Source of the DNA: Burkholderia gladioli
GTDB lineage: Bacteria > Pseudomonadota > Gammaproteobacteria > Burkholderiales > Burkholderiaceae
DNA length: 64,000 nt
Direction of reading: 5' to 3'
Assembly (NCBI RefSeq): GCF_000959725.1
Contig: NZ_CP009322.1
Coordinates: forward strand, 2,356,001-2,420,000
Part shown: positions 1-8,714 of the stretch, one piece after another
How the letters are laid out: the number at the start of each line of letters is the position of its first letter
Position numbering within the stretch: the first letter of the stretch is position 1
Notes under the pieces: model-generated
Database searches by the model: none
What the model saw: only the letters and a program-made list of their open reading frames with translations
Told to the model about the DNA's origin: nothing
Translations under genes and position numbers: made by a program

Positions 1-471
1 GTGCCGGGGCTGCTGGCGGGCCTGGCCTTCCTGTGGATCTTCCTGTTCGTGCCGGGCCTGCGCGAGTTGAAGAACTCGATGTGGAGCATCTGGGTGGCCT
101 ACACCGTGGTCTGGCTCGCTTACGGCATGCGCCTGATCCAGAGCGCGCTACTGCAGGTCGGCCCGGAACTGGAGGAAGCCGGCCGCAGTGTCGGCGCGAG
201 CCGCGCGCGCGTCTCGCTCGACGTCACCCTGCCGCTGGTGCGCTTCGGCCTGCTGGCCGCCTGGCTGCTGATCTTCATGATCTTCGAGCGCGAATACTCG
301 ACCGCCGTCTACCTGCTCTCGCCGGGGACCGAGGTGATCGGCGCGCTGCTGGTCTCGCTGTGGGCAACCGGCGCCGTCGACCAGGTGGCCGCCCTGTCCG
401 TCATCAACATCGCGATGGTCGGCGCCGGTCTCGGCGTGGCCCTGCGTTTCGGAGTCAAACTTCATGGATAA
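1..471 (+). CDS. ABC transporter permease, C-terminal part (5' truncated by window)
   Basis: This is the C-terminal part of a binding-protein-dependent inner-membrane permease. The visible 156 residues are hydrophobic, with about four membrane segments. They contain the EAA-type coupling loop (EEAGRSVGASRAR, about residues 58-70) followed by VTLPLVRFGL, which contacts the ATPase. The reading frame is open to the window edge, so the first GTG is probably internal to a longer gene. The stop codon overlaps the start of the next gene, an ATPase, by eight bases, so the two are co-transcribed. The combination resembles ferric-iron or 2-aminoethylphosphonate-type importers, but the substrate is not determined. 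Confidence 0.85.
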   Translation: MPGLLAGLAFLWIFLFVPGLRELKNSMWSIWVAYTVVWLAYGMRLIQSALLQVGPELEEAGRSVGASRARVSLDVTLPLVRFGLLAAWLLIFMIFEREYSTAVYLLSPGTEVIGALLVSLWATGAVDQVAALSVINIAMVGAGLGVALRFGVKLHG

Positions 472-1531
472 GCTCAGCGTCGACGATCTCCATCTCAGCT
501 ACGGCAGCAACCCGATCCTCAAGGGCGTGTCGTTCGAACTGAAGGCCGGCGAGGTGGTCTGCCTGCTCGGCGCCTCGGGCAGCGGCAAGACCACCTTGCT
601 GCGCGCGGTGGCGGGCCTCGAACAGCCGCATGCCGGCCGCATCACGCTCGATGCGCGCGCCTTCTTCGACGGCGCGCGCGGCCTGAACCTGCCGGTCGAG
701 GAGCGCTCGCTCGGGCTGGTGTTCCAGTCCTACGCGCTGTGGCCGCATCGCACCGTGGCCGACAACGTCGGCTACGGCCTCAAGCTGCGCCGCGTGTCGG
801 CCGCCGAGACGCGCCAGCGCGTGCAGGCCGCGCTCGACCAGCTCGGCCTCGGCCATCTCGCCGGCCGCTATCCGCACCAGCTTTCCGGCGGCCAGCAGCA
901 GCGCGTGGCGATCGCGCGCGCGCTGGTCTACAACCCGCCCGTGATCCTGCTCGACGAGCCGCTCTCGAACCTCGACGCGAAGCTGCGCGAGGAGGCGCGC
1001 GCCTGGCTGCGCGAGCTGATCGTCTCGCTGGGGCTGTCGGCGCTGTGCGTCACGCACGACCAGGCCGAGGCGATGGCGATGTCGGACCGCATCCTGCTGC
1101 TGCGCAACGGGCGCATCGAGCAGGAAGGCACGCCGGCCGAACTCTATGGCGCGCCGCGCACGCTCTACACGGCCGAGTTCATGGGCAGCAACAACCGGCT
1201 GGACGCGCGTGTCGAGGCGGTGGCCGGCGAGCGCGTCACGCTGGCCGGCGAAGGCTGGCAGTTGCAGGCGCTGGCGCGCGAGGCGCTCGCGCCGGGCCAG
1301 CCGGCGCAGGCGGTGATCCGCCTCGAACGCGTGCAGGTGGCCGACGCGCCCGGCGCGAACCGCCTGCCGGCCGAGCTCGTCACCTCGATGTATCTCGGCG
1401 ATCGCTGGGAGTACCTGTTCCATTGTGGCGCGCTGCGGCTGCGCGCGTTCGGCCAGGTGCCGCGCGCGGCCGGCCCGCACTGGCTGGAGTTCCCGGCCAA
1501 CGACTGCTGGGCCTTCGCCTCGGCGGGCTGA
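464..1531 (+). CDS. ABC transporter ATP-binding protein (Fe3+/phosphonate/spermidine-type)
   Basis: This 355-residue protein is the ATPase that powers the preceding permease. It has a Walker A motif GASGSGKTT (residues 36-44), a signature LSGGQQQRV (about 140-148), a Walker B with D-loop ILLDEPLSNLD (about 162) and an H-loop region CVTHDQAEAMAMSD. After about residue 240 there is a C-terminal TOBE-like regulatory domain, as in FbpC/PotA-like ATPases. The ATG lies inside the end of the permease gene, which indicates translational coupling. A GC-rich hairpin follows the gene, then a porin gene 160 bases away. The substrate is unknown. Confidence 0.93.
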   Translation: MDKLSVDDLHLSYGSNPILKGVSFELKAGEVVCLLGASGSGKTTLLRAVAGLEQPHAGRITLDARAFFDGARGLNLPVEERSLGLVFQSYALWPHRTVADNVGYGLKLRRVSAAETRQRVQAALDQLGLGHLAGRYPHQLSGGQQQRVAIARALVYNPPVILLDEPLSNLDAKLREEARAWLRELIVSLGLSALCVTHDQAEAMAMSDRILLLRNGRIEQEGTPAELYGAPRTLYTAEFMGSNNRLDARVEAVAGERVTLAGEGWQLQALAREALAPGQPAQAVIRLERVQVADAPGANRLPAELVTSMYLGDRWEYLFHCGALRLRAFGQVPRAAGPHWLEFPANDCWAFASAG

Positions 1532-1552
1532 GGCCTCGCCCGCCTCGCTTCA

Positions 1553-1584
1553 GGCTGCCGGCCCGCCGCGCCGGGCCGGCAGCC
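1553..1584 (+). terminator. GC-rich hairpin between ABC ATPase and porin
   Basis: This is a perfect 12-bp inverted repeat (GGCTGCCGGCCC / GGGCCGGCAGCC) with an 8-base loop. It has no T-run, so it could be a weak or Rho-assisted terminator, or an mRNA 3'-end stabiliser that separates porin expression from the transporter. Confidence 0.5.
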
Positions 1585-1691
1585 GTCGTCCGCGGGACGA
1601 TCGAGCGCGGTCCTTCACGAACCATGTCGCATCACCCGCTCTTATCGCAGTCCTCATCAATCGATAACAACCAGACTGGAGACATCACCGC

Positions 1692-2792
1692 ATGAACCCG
1701 CTTTTCCGCCCGCGCCATCGCCGCGCGCCCGCGCCGCTGGCCGCCGCCATCGCCGCCGCGCTCACGCTGGCCCCCTGCGCCGCGCAGGCCGCCTCCTCGG
1801 TCACCCTCTACGGGATCATGGACGCCGGCCTCGAATACACCAGCCATGCCGCGCCCCGGGGCGGCGACAGCTTCAAGCTGCGCTCGGGCACCAAGAACAC
1901 CTCGCGCTGGGGCCTGCGCGGCGTCGAGGACCTGGGCGGCGGCCTGCAGGCGGTGTTCCGGCTCGAGAGCGGCATCGACATCGCCAACGGCACGCTCGAC
2001 GACGGCGCCGATTCGATCTTCGGCCGCCGCGCCGTGGTCGGCCTCAAGGGCAAGTGGGGCGAGCTCACGCTCGGGCGCAACTTCACGGTCACCTACGACT
2101 ACGTGCTGCCCTTCGACCCGATGGGCTACGCGCAGAACTACTCCTGGGCAACCAGCTCGACGGCCAGCGGCAACCGCAAGGACGGCCTGTTCACGCGCGC
2201 CTCGAACGCGGTGCGCTACGACGGCGAGTTCGGCGACTTCCGCTTCGGCGCGATGGTCGGCCTCGGCAACACGCCGGGCAGCGTCAAGACCAGCTCGAAA
2301 TACGGCGTGGCCGGCGGCTACGAGCATGGCCCGTTCGCCGCGGTACTGACCTTCGACCGCCAGAACGGCGCCAACGACAGCGTGCTGCCGGCCGACCCGG
2401 TCAACTACGCGCAGCAGATCCACGCGGCGCTCAGCTACGACTTCGGCAAGCTCAAGACCATGGCCGGGTATCGCAACTACCGCCGCAGCCTGCATGCCGG
2501 CGACGTCACGCAACTGAGCGACACCTACTGGCTGGGCGGCTCCTACCAGTTCACGCCGACCTTCACGCTGATCGCGGCCGTCTACCACCAGGACCTCAAG
2601 GGCGGCACCGACGCCGACCCGACCCTGGTCTCGCTGCGCGCGAACTACGCGCTGTCCAAGCGCACCGTGCTGTTCGCCTCGGGCGGCTTCGCCTTCGCGC
2701 GGCACGGCCAGAACACCAGCGTGTCGCGCGACCTGGTCGGCTACGCGAGCAACCAGGTAGGCGCCACGCTCGGCATCCAGCAGCGCTTCTGA
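1692..2792 (+). CDS. Gram-negative porin (OmpC-like, Burkholderia type)
   Basis: This 366-residue outer-membrane protein forms a general or substrate-selective 16-stranded trimeric pore. A signal peptide ends near AQAASS (about residue 35). The mature protein opens with SVTLYGIMDAGLEY, the typical first strand of betaproteobacterial porins. It carries the RWGLRGVEDLGGGLQAVFRLESG block (given in part; about residues 74-97) and ends in phenylalanine (GIQQRF), the usual BAM signal. A strong terminator follows. Its position just behind an ABC importer suggests it may admit that importer's substrate across the outer membrane, which is inference. Confidence 0.95.
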   Translation: MNPLFRPRHRRAPAPLAAAIAAALTLAPCAAQAASSVTLYGIMDAGLEYTSHAAPRGGDSFKLRSGTKNTSRWGLRGVEDLGGGLQAVFRLESGIDIANGTLDDGADSIFGRRAVVGLKGKWGELTLGRNFTVTYDYVLPFDPMGYAQNYSWATSSTASGNRKDGLFTRASNAVRYDGEFGDFRFGAMVGLGNTPGSVKTSSKYGVAGGYEHGPFAAVLTFDRQNGANDSVLPADPVNYAQQIHAALSYDFGKLKTMAGYRNYRRSLHAGDVTQLSDTYWLGGSYQFTPTFTLIAAVYHQDLKGGTDADPTLVSLRANYALSKRTVLFASGGFAFARHGQNTSVSRDLVGYASNQVGATLGIQQRF

Positions 2793-2848
2793 GCGATGCG
2801 CCCATGAGGTGCCGTCGAGGCGCCGCCAAAGCGCACGATCGTTCGCGG

Positions 2849-2886
2849 AAAAAACGCGGCGGCCTTCACGGCCGCCGCGTTTTTTT
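2849..2886 (+). terminator. Rho-independent terminator of the porin gene
   Basis: There is a 10-bp GC stem (2855-2864 with 2870-2879) with a five-base loop, preceded by an A-run and followed by seven Ts. It therefore looks functional in both directions. Confidence 0.9.
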
Positions 2887-3012
2887 GCCGAATCCGTAAA
2901 GCCGGCCTCGTAAGCACAACGAAAACCTTTAACAGTGCTTGCCGCGATCTGACGAATCCATTCACGAATCCGCGCACAAATACGCACGAATTTCATCGAA
3001 CCGGAGTGCCTC

Positions 3013-3043
3013 GGAAACATATCCTCCTGTTAAGATTGTTTCC
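3013..3043. promoter_or_regulatory. Inverted repeat upstream of MarR-family gene
   Basis: The arms GGAAACA and TGTTTCC are 7 bp long and separated by 17 bases, ending 27 bases before the regulator's ATG. MarR proteins commonly bind palindromes in their own promoters, so this is a candidate autoregulatory site. Upstream, ACGAA(T) occurs at 2952, 2964 and 2986. Confidence 0.35.
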
Positions 3044-3070
3044 CTGCCTGCAACACCCGAATCGATTTAC

Positions 3071-3511
3071 ATGAATCGCACGATTGACCATCGCAATCTG
3101 ACGATGCTGCTGCTCGAGGCTCGTGAGACGCTGATCGGACGCTTCCGCCCGATCCTCAAGGAAGTCTCCCTGACCGAGCAGCAGTGGCGGATCATCCGCC
3201 TGCTCGATGGCGAGCCGAAGGGCGAGCTGGAAGCCGGGCAGATCGCGAAACGCTGCTGCATCCTGAGCCCGAGCCTCACCGGCGTGCTCGAGCGGCTCGA
3301 ACGCGACGGCATGATCACGCGCATGCGCTCCACCGAGGACCAGCGCCGCCTGCTGGTCGCGCTGACCGAGCGCAGCCGCCAACTGGTGCGCCGGATCGGG
3401 CCGCGCATCGACGACCAGTACCGTCAGCTCGAACAGCAACTGGGCTCGGATACGCTGCGCGACGTCTACTCCGCGCTCGACCGCCTGCTCGAAGTCGCCT
3501 CGCCCAACTGA
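3071..3511 (+). CDS. hpaR: MarR-family regulator, HpaR-like
   Basis: This 146-residue protein has the winged-helix MarR fold. Its sequence resembles HpaR, the repressor of homoprotocatechuate (4-hydroxyphenylacetate) degradation: an N-terminal LLLEARETLIGRFRPILKE, then LTEQQWRIIRLLD, ILSPSLTGVLERLERDG and the wing region RSTEDQRRLLVALTE. I chose the ATG at 3071 because it gives the family length; an upstream in-frame start would add 44 residues unlike the family. No hpa catabolic genes lie in this window, so it may act elsewhere or on the neighbouring flavoprotein gene. The symbol rests on resemblance only. Confidence 0.75.
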   Translation: MNRTIDHRNLTMLLLEARETLIGRFRPILKEVSLTEQQWRIIRLLDGEPKGELEAGQIAKRCCILSPSLTGVLERLERDGMITRMRSTEDQRRLLVALTERSRQLVRRIGPRIDDQYRQLEQQLGSDTLRDVYSALDRLLEVASPN

Positions 3512-3643
3512 GCGCGCGGCCAGCGCCGCGATCCGCTCCCCTCTCCGCCCGCGCCTCGCCGGGCCGCCGCACGATTGCCCGCCCGCTTCCGCTGGACCGA
3601 CGAGTCTGTTCGTCATGACGCGATGCCGTCGCGCGCGGCTTCG

Positions 3644-4897
3644 TCAATTCCAGGCGTGACGCGCCGGCTTCACGCCGTTCAGGTAGTAGTTGCCGACCAG
3701 GTGATACTTCCAGCGCACCGGATCGTGCAGCGTATGCGTGCGCGCATTGCGCCAGTGACGGTCCAGGCCGTGCTCGGCCAGCGTCGCCTGGGTGCCGGCC
3801 AGCTCCAGCAGCTTCTCGCCGGCCAGCAGGGCCGCCTCGGTGGTCAGCACCTTGGCCTCGCCCACCGCCACCGAGGCGCGCGCCACGTCGTCCTCGCTCA
3901 CCTCGCCGCGCGTGGCGATCTCGTCGAGCGTGCGCGCCGCGCGCTCCAGCAGCGCCTCGGCCGCGTGCAGGCGGATCACCAGGTTGCCGGTCTCGCGCAG
4001 CGTCAGCGGATCGTCGGCGGCGCGCTCCACGCCGCTGTCGATCCAGGCGCGCGAGCGCTCGCGCACGAAGCGCAGCGTGTCGTCGAGCGCCGCGCGCGCG
4101 ATGCCCGCGTCGATCGCGGCCTGGATGATCTGCGAGATCGGCCCGTTCAGGGTCGGCTGGTCCGACACGCGCTGCGCGGGAAATACGTGCGAGGCCGGCA
4201 CCCGCACGTCCTCTAGCCTGACCGTGCCGCTGGCCGTGGTGCGCTGGCCGAAGCCGGACCAGTCGTCGATCACCGTGAGGCCCGGCGTATCGCGCGGAAT
4301 GTAGGCGAGCCAGGCCTGCCGTTCCTCGTCGAGGCCGAGCACCGGCACGTAGTGGGCGAACAGCGCGCCGGTCGAGTAGAACTTGGTGCCGTTCACGCGC
4401 CAGGTCTCGCCCTCGCGCACGATGCGGGTCTTCAGATCGAGCACGTGCTTCGTGCCGCGCTCCGAGAAGCCGTTGCCGAAGCGGCGGCCGGCCAGCACCT
4501 CGGCGAAGAAGGCGCGCTGCTGCGCCTCGCTGCCGGTCAGCGCGATCACGTCGACCAGGCCGTAATGGTTCTGCGGCAACTGGCCGAGCGAGGGATCGGC
4601 TGCCGAGATCAGCTTGACCACCTCGGTCAGCGTCACGAAGGACACGCCCGCGCCGCCATGCGCCTTCGGCACCGTGATCGCCCACAGCCCCGATTGCGAG
4701 AACCACTCGATCTCCTCGCGCGGCAGGCGCCGCTCGCGGTCGCGCTCGATCGCGCCGGCCGCCAGCCGCGCGGCCAACTCGCGCGCCACCGCCAGCGCCT
4801 CCTGGTCGGAGGCGATCACGTGGGCGCGCGCGGCGGCGGGTGCCGCCGGCGCGTTGGCGGAGGTCGGGGTGGTGGCGTCGAGGGTGGACATCGGCAT
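3644..4897 (-). CDS. sfnB: SfnB-family acyl-CoA-dehydrogenase-like sulfur acquisition oxidoreductase
   Basis: This 417-residue protein has the acyl-CoA dehydrogenase fold. The N-terminal helical domain includes LWAITVPKAHGGAG. The central beta domain contains FSERGTKHVLDLKTR and VNGTKFYSTGALFAHY. The C-terminal helices end in DPVRWKYHLVGNYYLNG. This pattern fits the SfnB/DszC-like FMNH2-dependent group, which oxygenates organosulfur compounds such as dimethyl sulfone when sulfate is scarce. The family assignment is firm; the precise substrate is not. It stands alone, convergent with the MarR gene, and a perfect palindrome lies 85 bases upstream of its start. Confidence 0.82.
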   Translation of the reverse strand: MPMSTLDATTPTSANAPAAPAAARAHVIASDQEALAVARELAARLAAGAIERDRERRLPREEIEWFSQSGLWAITVPKAHGGAGVSFVTLTEVVKLISAADPSLGQLPQNHYGLVDVIALTGSEAQQRAFFAEVLAGRRFGNGFSERGTKHVLDLKTRIVREGETWRVNGTKFYSTGALFAHYVPVLGLDEERQAWLAYIPRDTPGLTVIDDWSGFGQRTTASGTVRLEDVRVPASHVFPAQRVSDQPTLNGPISQIIQAAIDAGIARAALDDTLRFVRERSRAWIDSGVERAADDPLTLRETGNLVIRLHAAEALLERAARTLDEIATRGEVSEDDVARASVAVGEAKVLTTEAALLAGEKLLELAGTQATLAEHGLDRHWRNARTHTLHDPVRWKYHLVGNYYLNGVKPARHAWN

Positions 4898-5230
4898 CTC
4901 CGTGCAGGGAATCGAGGGGAACGAAGCGACAGGCAGACGGCCAATCTAGCAATCGCGCCCCCGCCGCCCAAGCGATCGATTCGGGAATCGATATTCCCGC
5001 GCAGGACCTCGCCGCGACACACCAGTCATCACACCTCTTCGCGCGACATGATCCACCCGATAAGGCACGAAAATGCGCAAACGATTTCGCTCCCGAGGCC
5101 GATGCAGCGAGCCTATGACGGCTGCATGCCCAGTGCGGCAATTTTATTGCGCACCCATCTTGTGTTTAGCTGGGAGGCCTCTAGACTGTTTACTTCCCGC
5201 CTTCATCCATGCCATCCAGGAGACGATTCC
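4898..5230. other. Divergent intergenic region
   Basis: No gene is seen here. It should hold promoters for the SfnB-like gene (minus) and the small unknown gene (plus). Besides the palindrome at 4982-4999 there is a near-palindrome GTGCGGCAAT...ATTGCGCAC around 5132-5153 with a one-base bulge. The region is more AT-rich than the flanking genes. Confidence 0.5.
4982..4999. promoter_or_regulatory. Perfect palindrome upstream of sfnB-like gene
   Basis: CGGGAAT-CGAT-ATTCCCG is a perfect 18-bp palindrome lying 85 bases upstream of the SfnB-like start. It is a candidate operator; the cognate regulator is unknown. Confidence 0.4.
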
Positions 5231-5596
5231 ATGCGCCTCACGATACGGATCAACGCAAGCAGCCAACCCACTTCGCGCCAAGCCTCGTATGCGGTGCTGT
5301 GGGTCGACACCGACGAGCAGCTCTGGTCGCGCGAGGCGCATCAGGGCATCGATCTGCCGCAATGGGGGAAGGTGAAGCATGTCGAGGGCGCGGTCGCGCT
5401 CTGCGCGGCCGACGGCGACGAAGCGCTGTGCCGGTTGCAGGGCCTGTCGATCGATCGCGTGATGGGCGTCGCCGCCGATGCCGGCCAGGGCACCGCGCTG
5501 CTCGGCAGCAGCAGCTCCGACGGCGCATGGCACCTGCAGGCCGTCGATCGCTGCGCGACGCAATCGGAGAACCGCGGCTTCACCGTGGTTCGCTGA
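5231..5596 (+). CDS. Small conserved-looking hypothetical protein (121 aa)
   Basis: I do not recognise a family for this 121-residue protein. It has no signal peptide or membrane segment. It is mixed alpha/beta in character, with a stretch VLWVDTDEQLWSREAHQGID and a serine-rich LLGSSSSDGAW. The ATG at 5231 follows an AGGAGACG sequence at a good ribosome-binding distance. Codon usage matches the flanking genes. A hairpin followed by a short T-run about 90 bases downstream suggests a monocistronic unit. Confidence 0.7.
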   Translation: MRLTIRINASSQPTSRQASYAVLWVDTDEQLWSREAHQGIDLPQWGKVKHVEGAVALCAADGDEALCRLQGLSIDRVMGVAADAGQGTALLGSSSSDGAWHLQAVDRCATQSENRGFTVVR

Positions 5597-5682
5597 AGTT
5601 TCTCGCCGAAGTCGCATGAGCGGCGCGTTCGCCGGCTCGTTTCCAGCCAGCGGGTTCGAAGCCCTCACCTGCCGATCATCAA

Positions 5683-5710
5683 GGCGCCCGGCGCGATGCC
5701 GGGCGCCTTT
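5683..5710 (+). terminator. Probable intrinsic terminator
   Basis: A perfect 10-bp stem GGCGCCCGGC / GCCGGGCGCC with loop GCGAT is followed by TTT, downstream of the 121-residue hypothetical gene. Confidence 0.65.
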
Positions 5711-6179
5711 CTCTCGCGGGCCAGGTTCGCATGCGGCGCAAGCCGCGCCTTGGCGGATCCGAAACCGGCCCGGCGAATCCCGGGCTGCCCCAGCTTCCTC
5801 GCTCTCGCGCCACCGCCTTCGGTCCCTTGTCGGGCGGCCCTGAGCCGATCCTCGACCGTTTCGGGCGTAAATTTGCACACTTCATACCAATTCGCGCAAA
5901 CGTTTCGCTCGATGCAACGTTCACGTTCCTTGACGTTACGTCACAGGGGAACAGCGCCGTAACAATTCGCCCCTTGCTACGTAACAGAGCGCCGAGCGCG
6001 CCATGCAGGCCAATGCGAAGCCGGCCTCACGCTTCCGAAGCCACCTCGACAATTCCTTTTAAATCAGTTGCTTGCGAAAAATTTCCAGTCGACTCCGCCG
6101 AACCACGCACGTTGGCCCGCTTATTGCAGAGTAGAGGGCGTTCCGCTCCGGGGCCATCAGACTAATTGCGAGGACCATC
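5711..6179. other. Long leader region of the winged-helix gene
   Basis: I see no credible gene in these roughly 470 bases. The 5860-6170 part is distinctly AT-richer, with several ACGT/GTTACG elements, and is probably the promoter region of the stand-alone winged-helix gene at 6180. Confidence 0.45.
5935..5986. promoter_or_regulatory. Three GTTACG/CGTAAC elements at 22-23 bp spacing
   Basis: GTTACG at 5935-5940 (the reverse complement of CGTAAC) and CGTAACA at 5958-5964 and 5980-5986 are spaced about two helical turns apart. OmpR/PhoB-type winged-helix proteins often bind direct repeats on one DNA face, so these are candidate sites for the downstream protein itself. No binding evidence is available. 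Confidence 0.3.
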
Positions 6180-6581
6180 ATGGATTGCAAGTATCTGTAC
6201 ATCGACAACATAAAAATCAATTTCATCCGCCGCTCGATCGAGATCGAGGGCCAGCAGGTCGACATGACGCCGCGCGAATTCGACGTGGTCGAATTCCTGC
6301 TCGACAACATGAACAAGATCGTGCCGCGCCAGGCTATCCAGGAAGCCATCTGGGGCCGCGAACTCGGCGTCTCGTCGCGCACGCTCGACACCCATATTTC
6401 CCGCATCCGTTCGAAGCTCAAGCTCGACAACGACAAGAACATGCGGATCATCCCGATCTACTCGATCGGCTATCGGCTGGTGCTGTTCGGCGCGGCGATG
6501 ACGCATGTCGAGCCGCACGACGAACCGACGCTGCGCCGCAGCCCGCAACCGGGCGCGCCGCTCACGCACGCCTTCGCCTGA
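6180..6581 (+). CDS. Stand-alone OmpR/PhoB-type winged-helix DNA-binding protein
   Basis: This 133-residue protein consists almost only of a Trans_reg_C winged-helix domain. The beta hairpin MDCKYLYIDNIKINF leads into MTPREFDVVEFLLDNMNKIV, then RTLDTHISRIRSKLKL (recognition helix) and IIPIYSIGYRLVLF (wing). There is no receiver domain and no phosphorylatable aspartate; the C-terminal 30 residues look disordered. Response regulators normally need the N-terminal receiver, so this protein must be controlled by abundance, partner binding or promoter activity. The base composition upstream is AT-rich compared with the neighbours. The target genes are unknown. Confidence 0.8.
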   Translation: MDCKYLYIDNIKINFIRRSIEIEGQQVDMTPREFDVVEFLLDNMNKIVPRQAIQEAIWGRELGVSSRTLDTHISRIRSKLKLDNDKNMRIIPIYSIGYRLVLFGAAMTHVEPHDEPTLRRSPQPGAPLTHAFA

Positions 6582-6589
6582 GTTCCACC

Positions 6590-6627
6590 GATCGACGCGC
6601 GGGCCGCTCGCGACTCGCGCGTCGATC
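6590..6627. terminator. Hairpin between convergent genes (first)
   Basis: This is a perfect 12-bp inverted repeat (GATCGACGCGCG / CGCGCGTCGATC) with a 14-base loop, located directly after the winged-helix gene and facing the convergent trehalase gene. No T-run is present, so its terminator role is inferred. Confidence 0.45.
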
Positions 6628-6638
6628 GCCAGGACTTC

Positions 6639-6661
6639 GCGATGCCGCCCGGCGGCATCGC
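6639..6661. terminator. Hairpin between convergent genes (second)
   Basis: GCGATGCCGCC-C-GGCGGCATCGC is a near-continuous 23-bp palindrome. With the element at 6590 it forms a double-hairpin barrier between convergent transcription units. Confidence 0.4.
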
Positions 6662-6781
6662 AACCCCGCCGCCTCACGGCGACTGCCTCGCCATCGATGC
6701 CTGTGCACGCAACCAGGCCGCGACGGATCATGGGCGCCGACGCAAACCCTGGCCGGCGCCCCTCCTCCCTCCAGCCGCCGC

Positions 6782-8527
6782 TCACTGCCCGTAACGATCG
6801 AGCAGCTTCGCGGTCACGCCATTGGTCCAGCCGAAGCCGTCCTGCAGCGGGTACTCGCCGCCGCCACCGCCGCCCACGCCGGAGCCTTCCACCACATACT
6901 TCTCGACCAGCTTGCCCTCGCTCGCGTAGACGCCCTTCACGCCCTTCAGGAAACGCTGGCCGATCTCGTCGGCGAGCGGCCGTTCGCCGTAGCGCGACAG
7001 CCCCTCGATGGCGATCCACTGCAGCGGCGCCCAGCCGTTCGGCGCGTCCCATTGCTGCCCGGTGTTCTGCGTGGTGGTGGCCAGCCCGCCCGGTTGCAGC
7101 AGCGTGTCGCGCACGTGCTGGGCGGTCGAGATCGCATGATCCGGCGTGGCCACGCCGGCGAACAGCGGGTACAGCGCGGCCGCGGTGAGGCCGTCGCGCG
7201 GCTGGCCGAGCTGCCAGTCGTAGTCGCCGTAATAACCGTTCGCGTTCCACAGCCAGTGATTGATCGCCGCGTCGCGGCGCGACGCGCGCGCCGAGAAGTC
7301 GGCCACGCAGGCCGCGTCGTGCGTGACCGTGCAGCCCGTCACGATGGTCTTCTCGAGGTGGTACATCAGGCTGTTCAGGTCGATCGGCACGATCGCGGTG
7401 GTGCGGATGGTCGCCAGCGTCTTGCCGTCGCCGAGCCAGCGCGAACTGAAATCCCAGCCGCTCTCGGCGCCCGCGCGCAGGTCGCGCCAGACTTCCGGAG
7501 CCGGCCGGCCAGCCGCCGACTTCGCGGTCTGCACGTCCTCCAGGTAGGACTCGTCGCGCGGCGTCGCGCTCGCATCCCAGTAGCGGTTCAGGACCGCGCC
7601 GTCGGGCATCGTCACCACGTGCGCGGTGGCCGCGCCGCGCGCCGTGCCGGTCTCGCCCTGCATCCAGTACGCGTACTCCTTGCGCAGCGCCGGCAGGTAT
7701 TTCTGATAGACGCCGTTGCCTTCCTTCTCGGCGGCCAGCTCCACCATGTAGGCGAAGAACGGCGGCTGCGAGCGGCTCGCGTAGTAGGTGCGATTGCCGT
7801 TCGGCACATGGCCGACGGTATCGATCAGGTGCGCGAAGTTGTCGAGCATGTCGTCGACCAGGTCCTCGCGGCCGGCTTCCTGCAGGCCCAGCATCGTGAA
7901 GTAGCTGTCCCAGTAGTAGCCCTCGCGGAAGCGCCCGCCCGGCACCACGTAGGGCTTGGGCAGCGTGATCAGCGAGCCGTTGGGCGAGGCGCCCTCGGTG
8001 GTGCGCGTCAGGTGCGGCCACAACCAGTCGATATGCGCGCGCAGCGTCTGGTTCGCCGGCGGCGTGACCACCGCGTCGACCGGCGGCTTGAAGTGCTGGG
8101 TGACGAAGTCGCGCAGCGAGAAGCCCGGCGCGTCCTTCTGCTGCGCGTAGAGCCGCATGATGGTGGCCGCGTCGGCATCGGGCGTGGTGTCGACGAAGGT
8201 CTTCTGGTCGGGATAGATCTGCTGGGTCTGCACGGCGGTGAACAGTTCACCGTACAGCTCGCTGGGCGGCGGCAGCACGCCGCTCGGGCGCGTCTGCGGC
8301 GGCGCGGCGGCGTCCTCGCCGGGGCGCACCACGGGCTGCGTGTCGGAGCAGGCCGGCAGCGAGACGCAGGCTGCGGCCAGCACGAAGGCGAGGCTGGCGC
8401 GGCGGCGCAGCGTGCGCGGCAGGTTCGGTCGGCGCGCGAGGGCGTTCGCGGCGAAATGTTTCGCTGTGCGATCGAATGCGGCTTCCGGAGAAGGGTTCGA
8501 CTCGTGTCGGGCTGGAATGACGGCCAT
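6782..8527 (-). CDS. treA: Trehalase (GH37), exported
   Basis: This 581-residue enzyme hydrolyses alpha,alpha-trehalose to two glucose molecules. Family GH37 signature 1 is seen as [15 protein letters not shown] (about residues 196-210) and signature 2 as [14 protein letters not shown] glycine-rich [10 protein letters not shown] precedes the C-terminal active-site region. The N-terminus has a long charged stretch, a hydrophobic segment (residues 45-58) and a possible lipobox ending in Cys60 (LPAC), so it is periplasmic or a lipoprotein. An AAAGGA ribosome-binding site precedes the ATG. It stands alone, so it probably serves uptake of external trehalose or osmoprotectant turnover. Confidence 0.93.
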   Translation of the reverse strand: MAVIPARHESNPSPEAAFDRTAKHFAANALARRPNLPRTLRRRASLAFVLAAACVSLPACSDTQPVVRPGEDAAAPPQTRPSGVLPPPSELYGELFTAVQTQQIYPDQKTFVDTTPDADAATIMRLYAQQKDAPGFSLRDFVTQHFKPPVDAVVTPPANQTLRAHIDWLWPHLTRTTEGASPNGSLITLPKPYVVPGGRFREGYYWDSYFTMLGLQEAGREDLVDDMLDNFAHLIDTVGHVPNGNRTYYASRSQPPFFAYMVELAAEKEGNGVYQKYLPALRKEYAYWMQGETGTARGAATAHVVTMPDGAVLNRYWDASATPRDESYLEDVQTAKSAAGRPAPEVWRDLRAGAESGWDFSSRWLGDGKTLATIRTTAIVPIDLNSLMYHLEKTIVTGCTVTHDAACVADFSARASRRDAAINHWLWNANGYYGDYDWQLGQPRDGLTAAALYPLFAGVATPDHAISTAQHVRDTLLQPGGLATTTQNTGQQWDAPNGWAPLQWIAIEGLSRYGERPLADEIGQRFLKGVKGVYASEGKLVEKYVVEGSGVGGGGGGEYPLQDGFGWTNGVTAKLLDRYGQ

Positions 8528-8714
8528 CTTCGGTCCTTTGTTATGAATTCCGGGAATCCGATGATGCCCGAGGCGGGCGCGGGCCGCGCCGGCAGTTCTG
8601 CGAGCTTGTCAGGCGAAACGATGCCGTGCGTGGCCCCACGAGTCGCGCGGCGCGAGCAGGCGTCATGCCTTGCGCGCCGCCCGCGCTGGCAGGATCAGAT
8701 GCTTGGCTCGCGCC

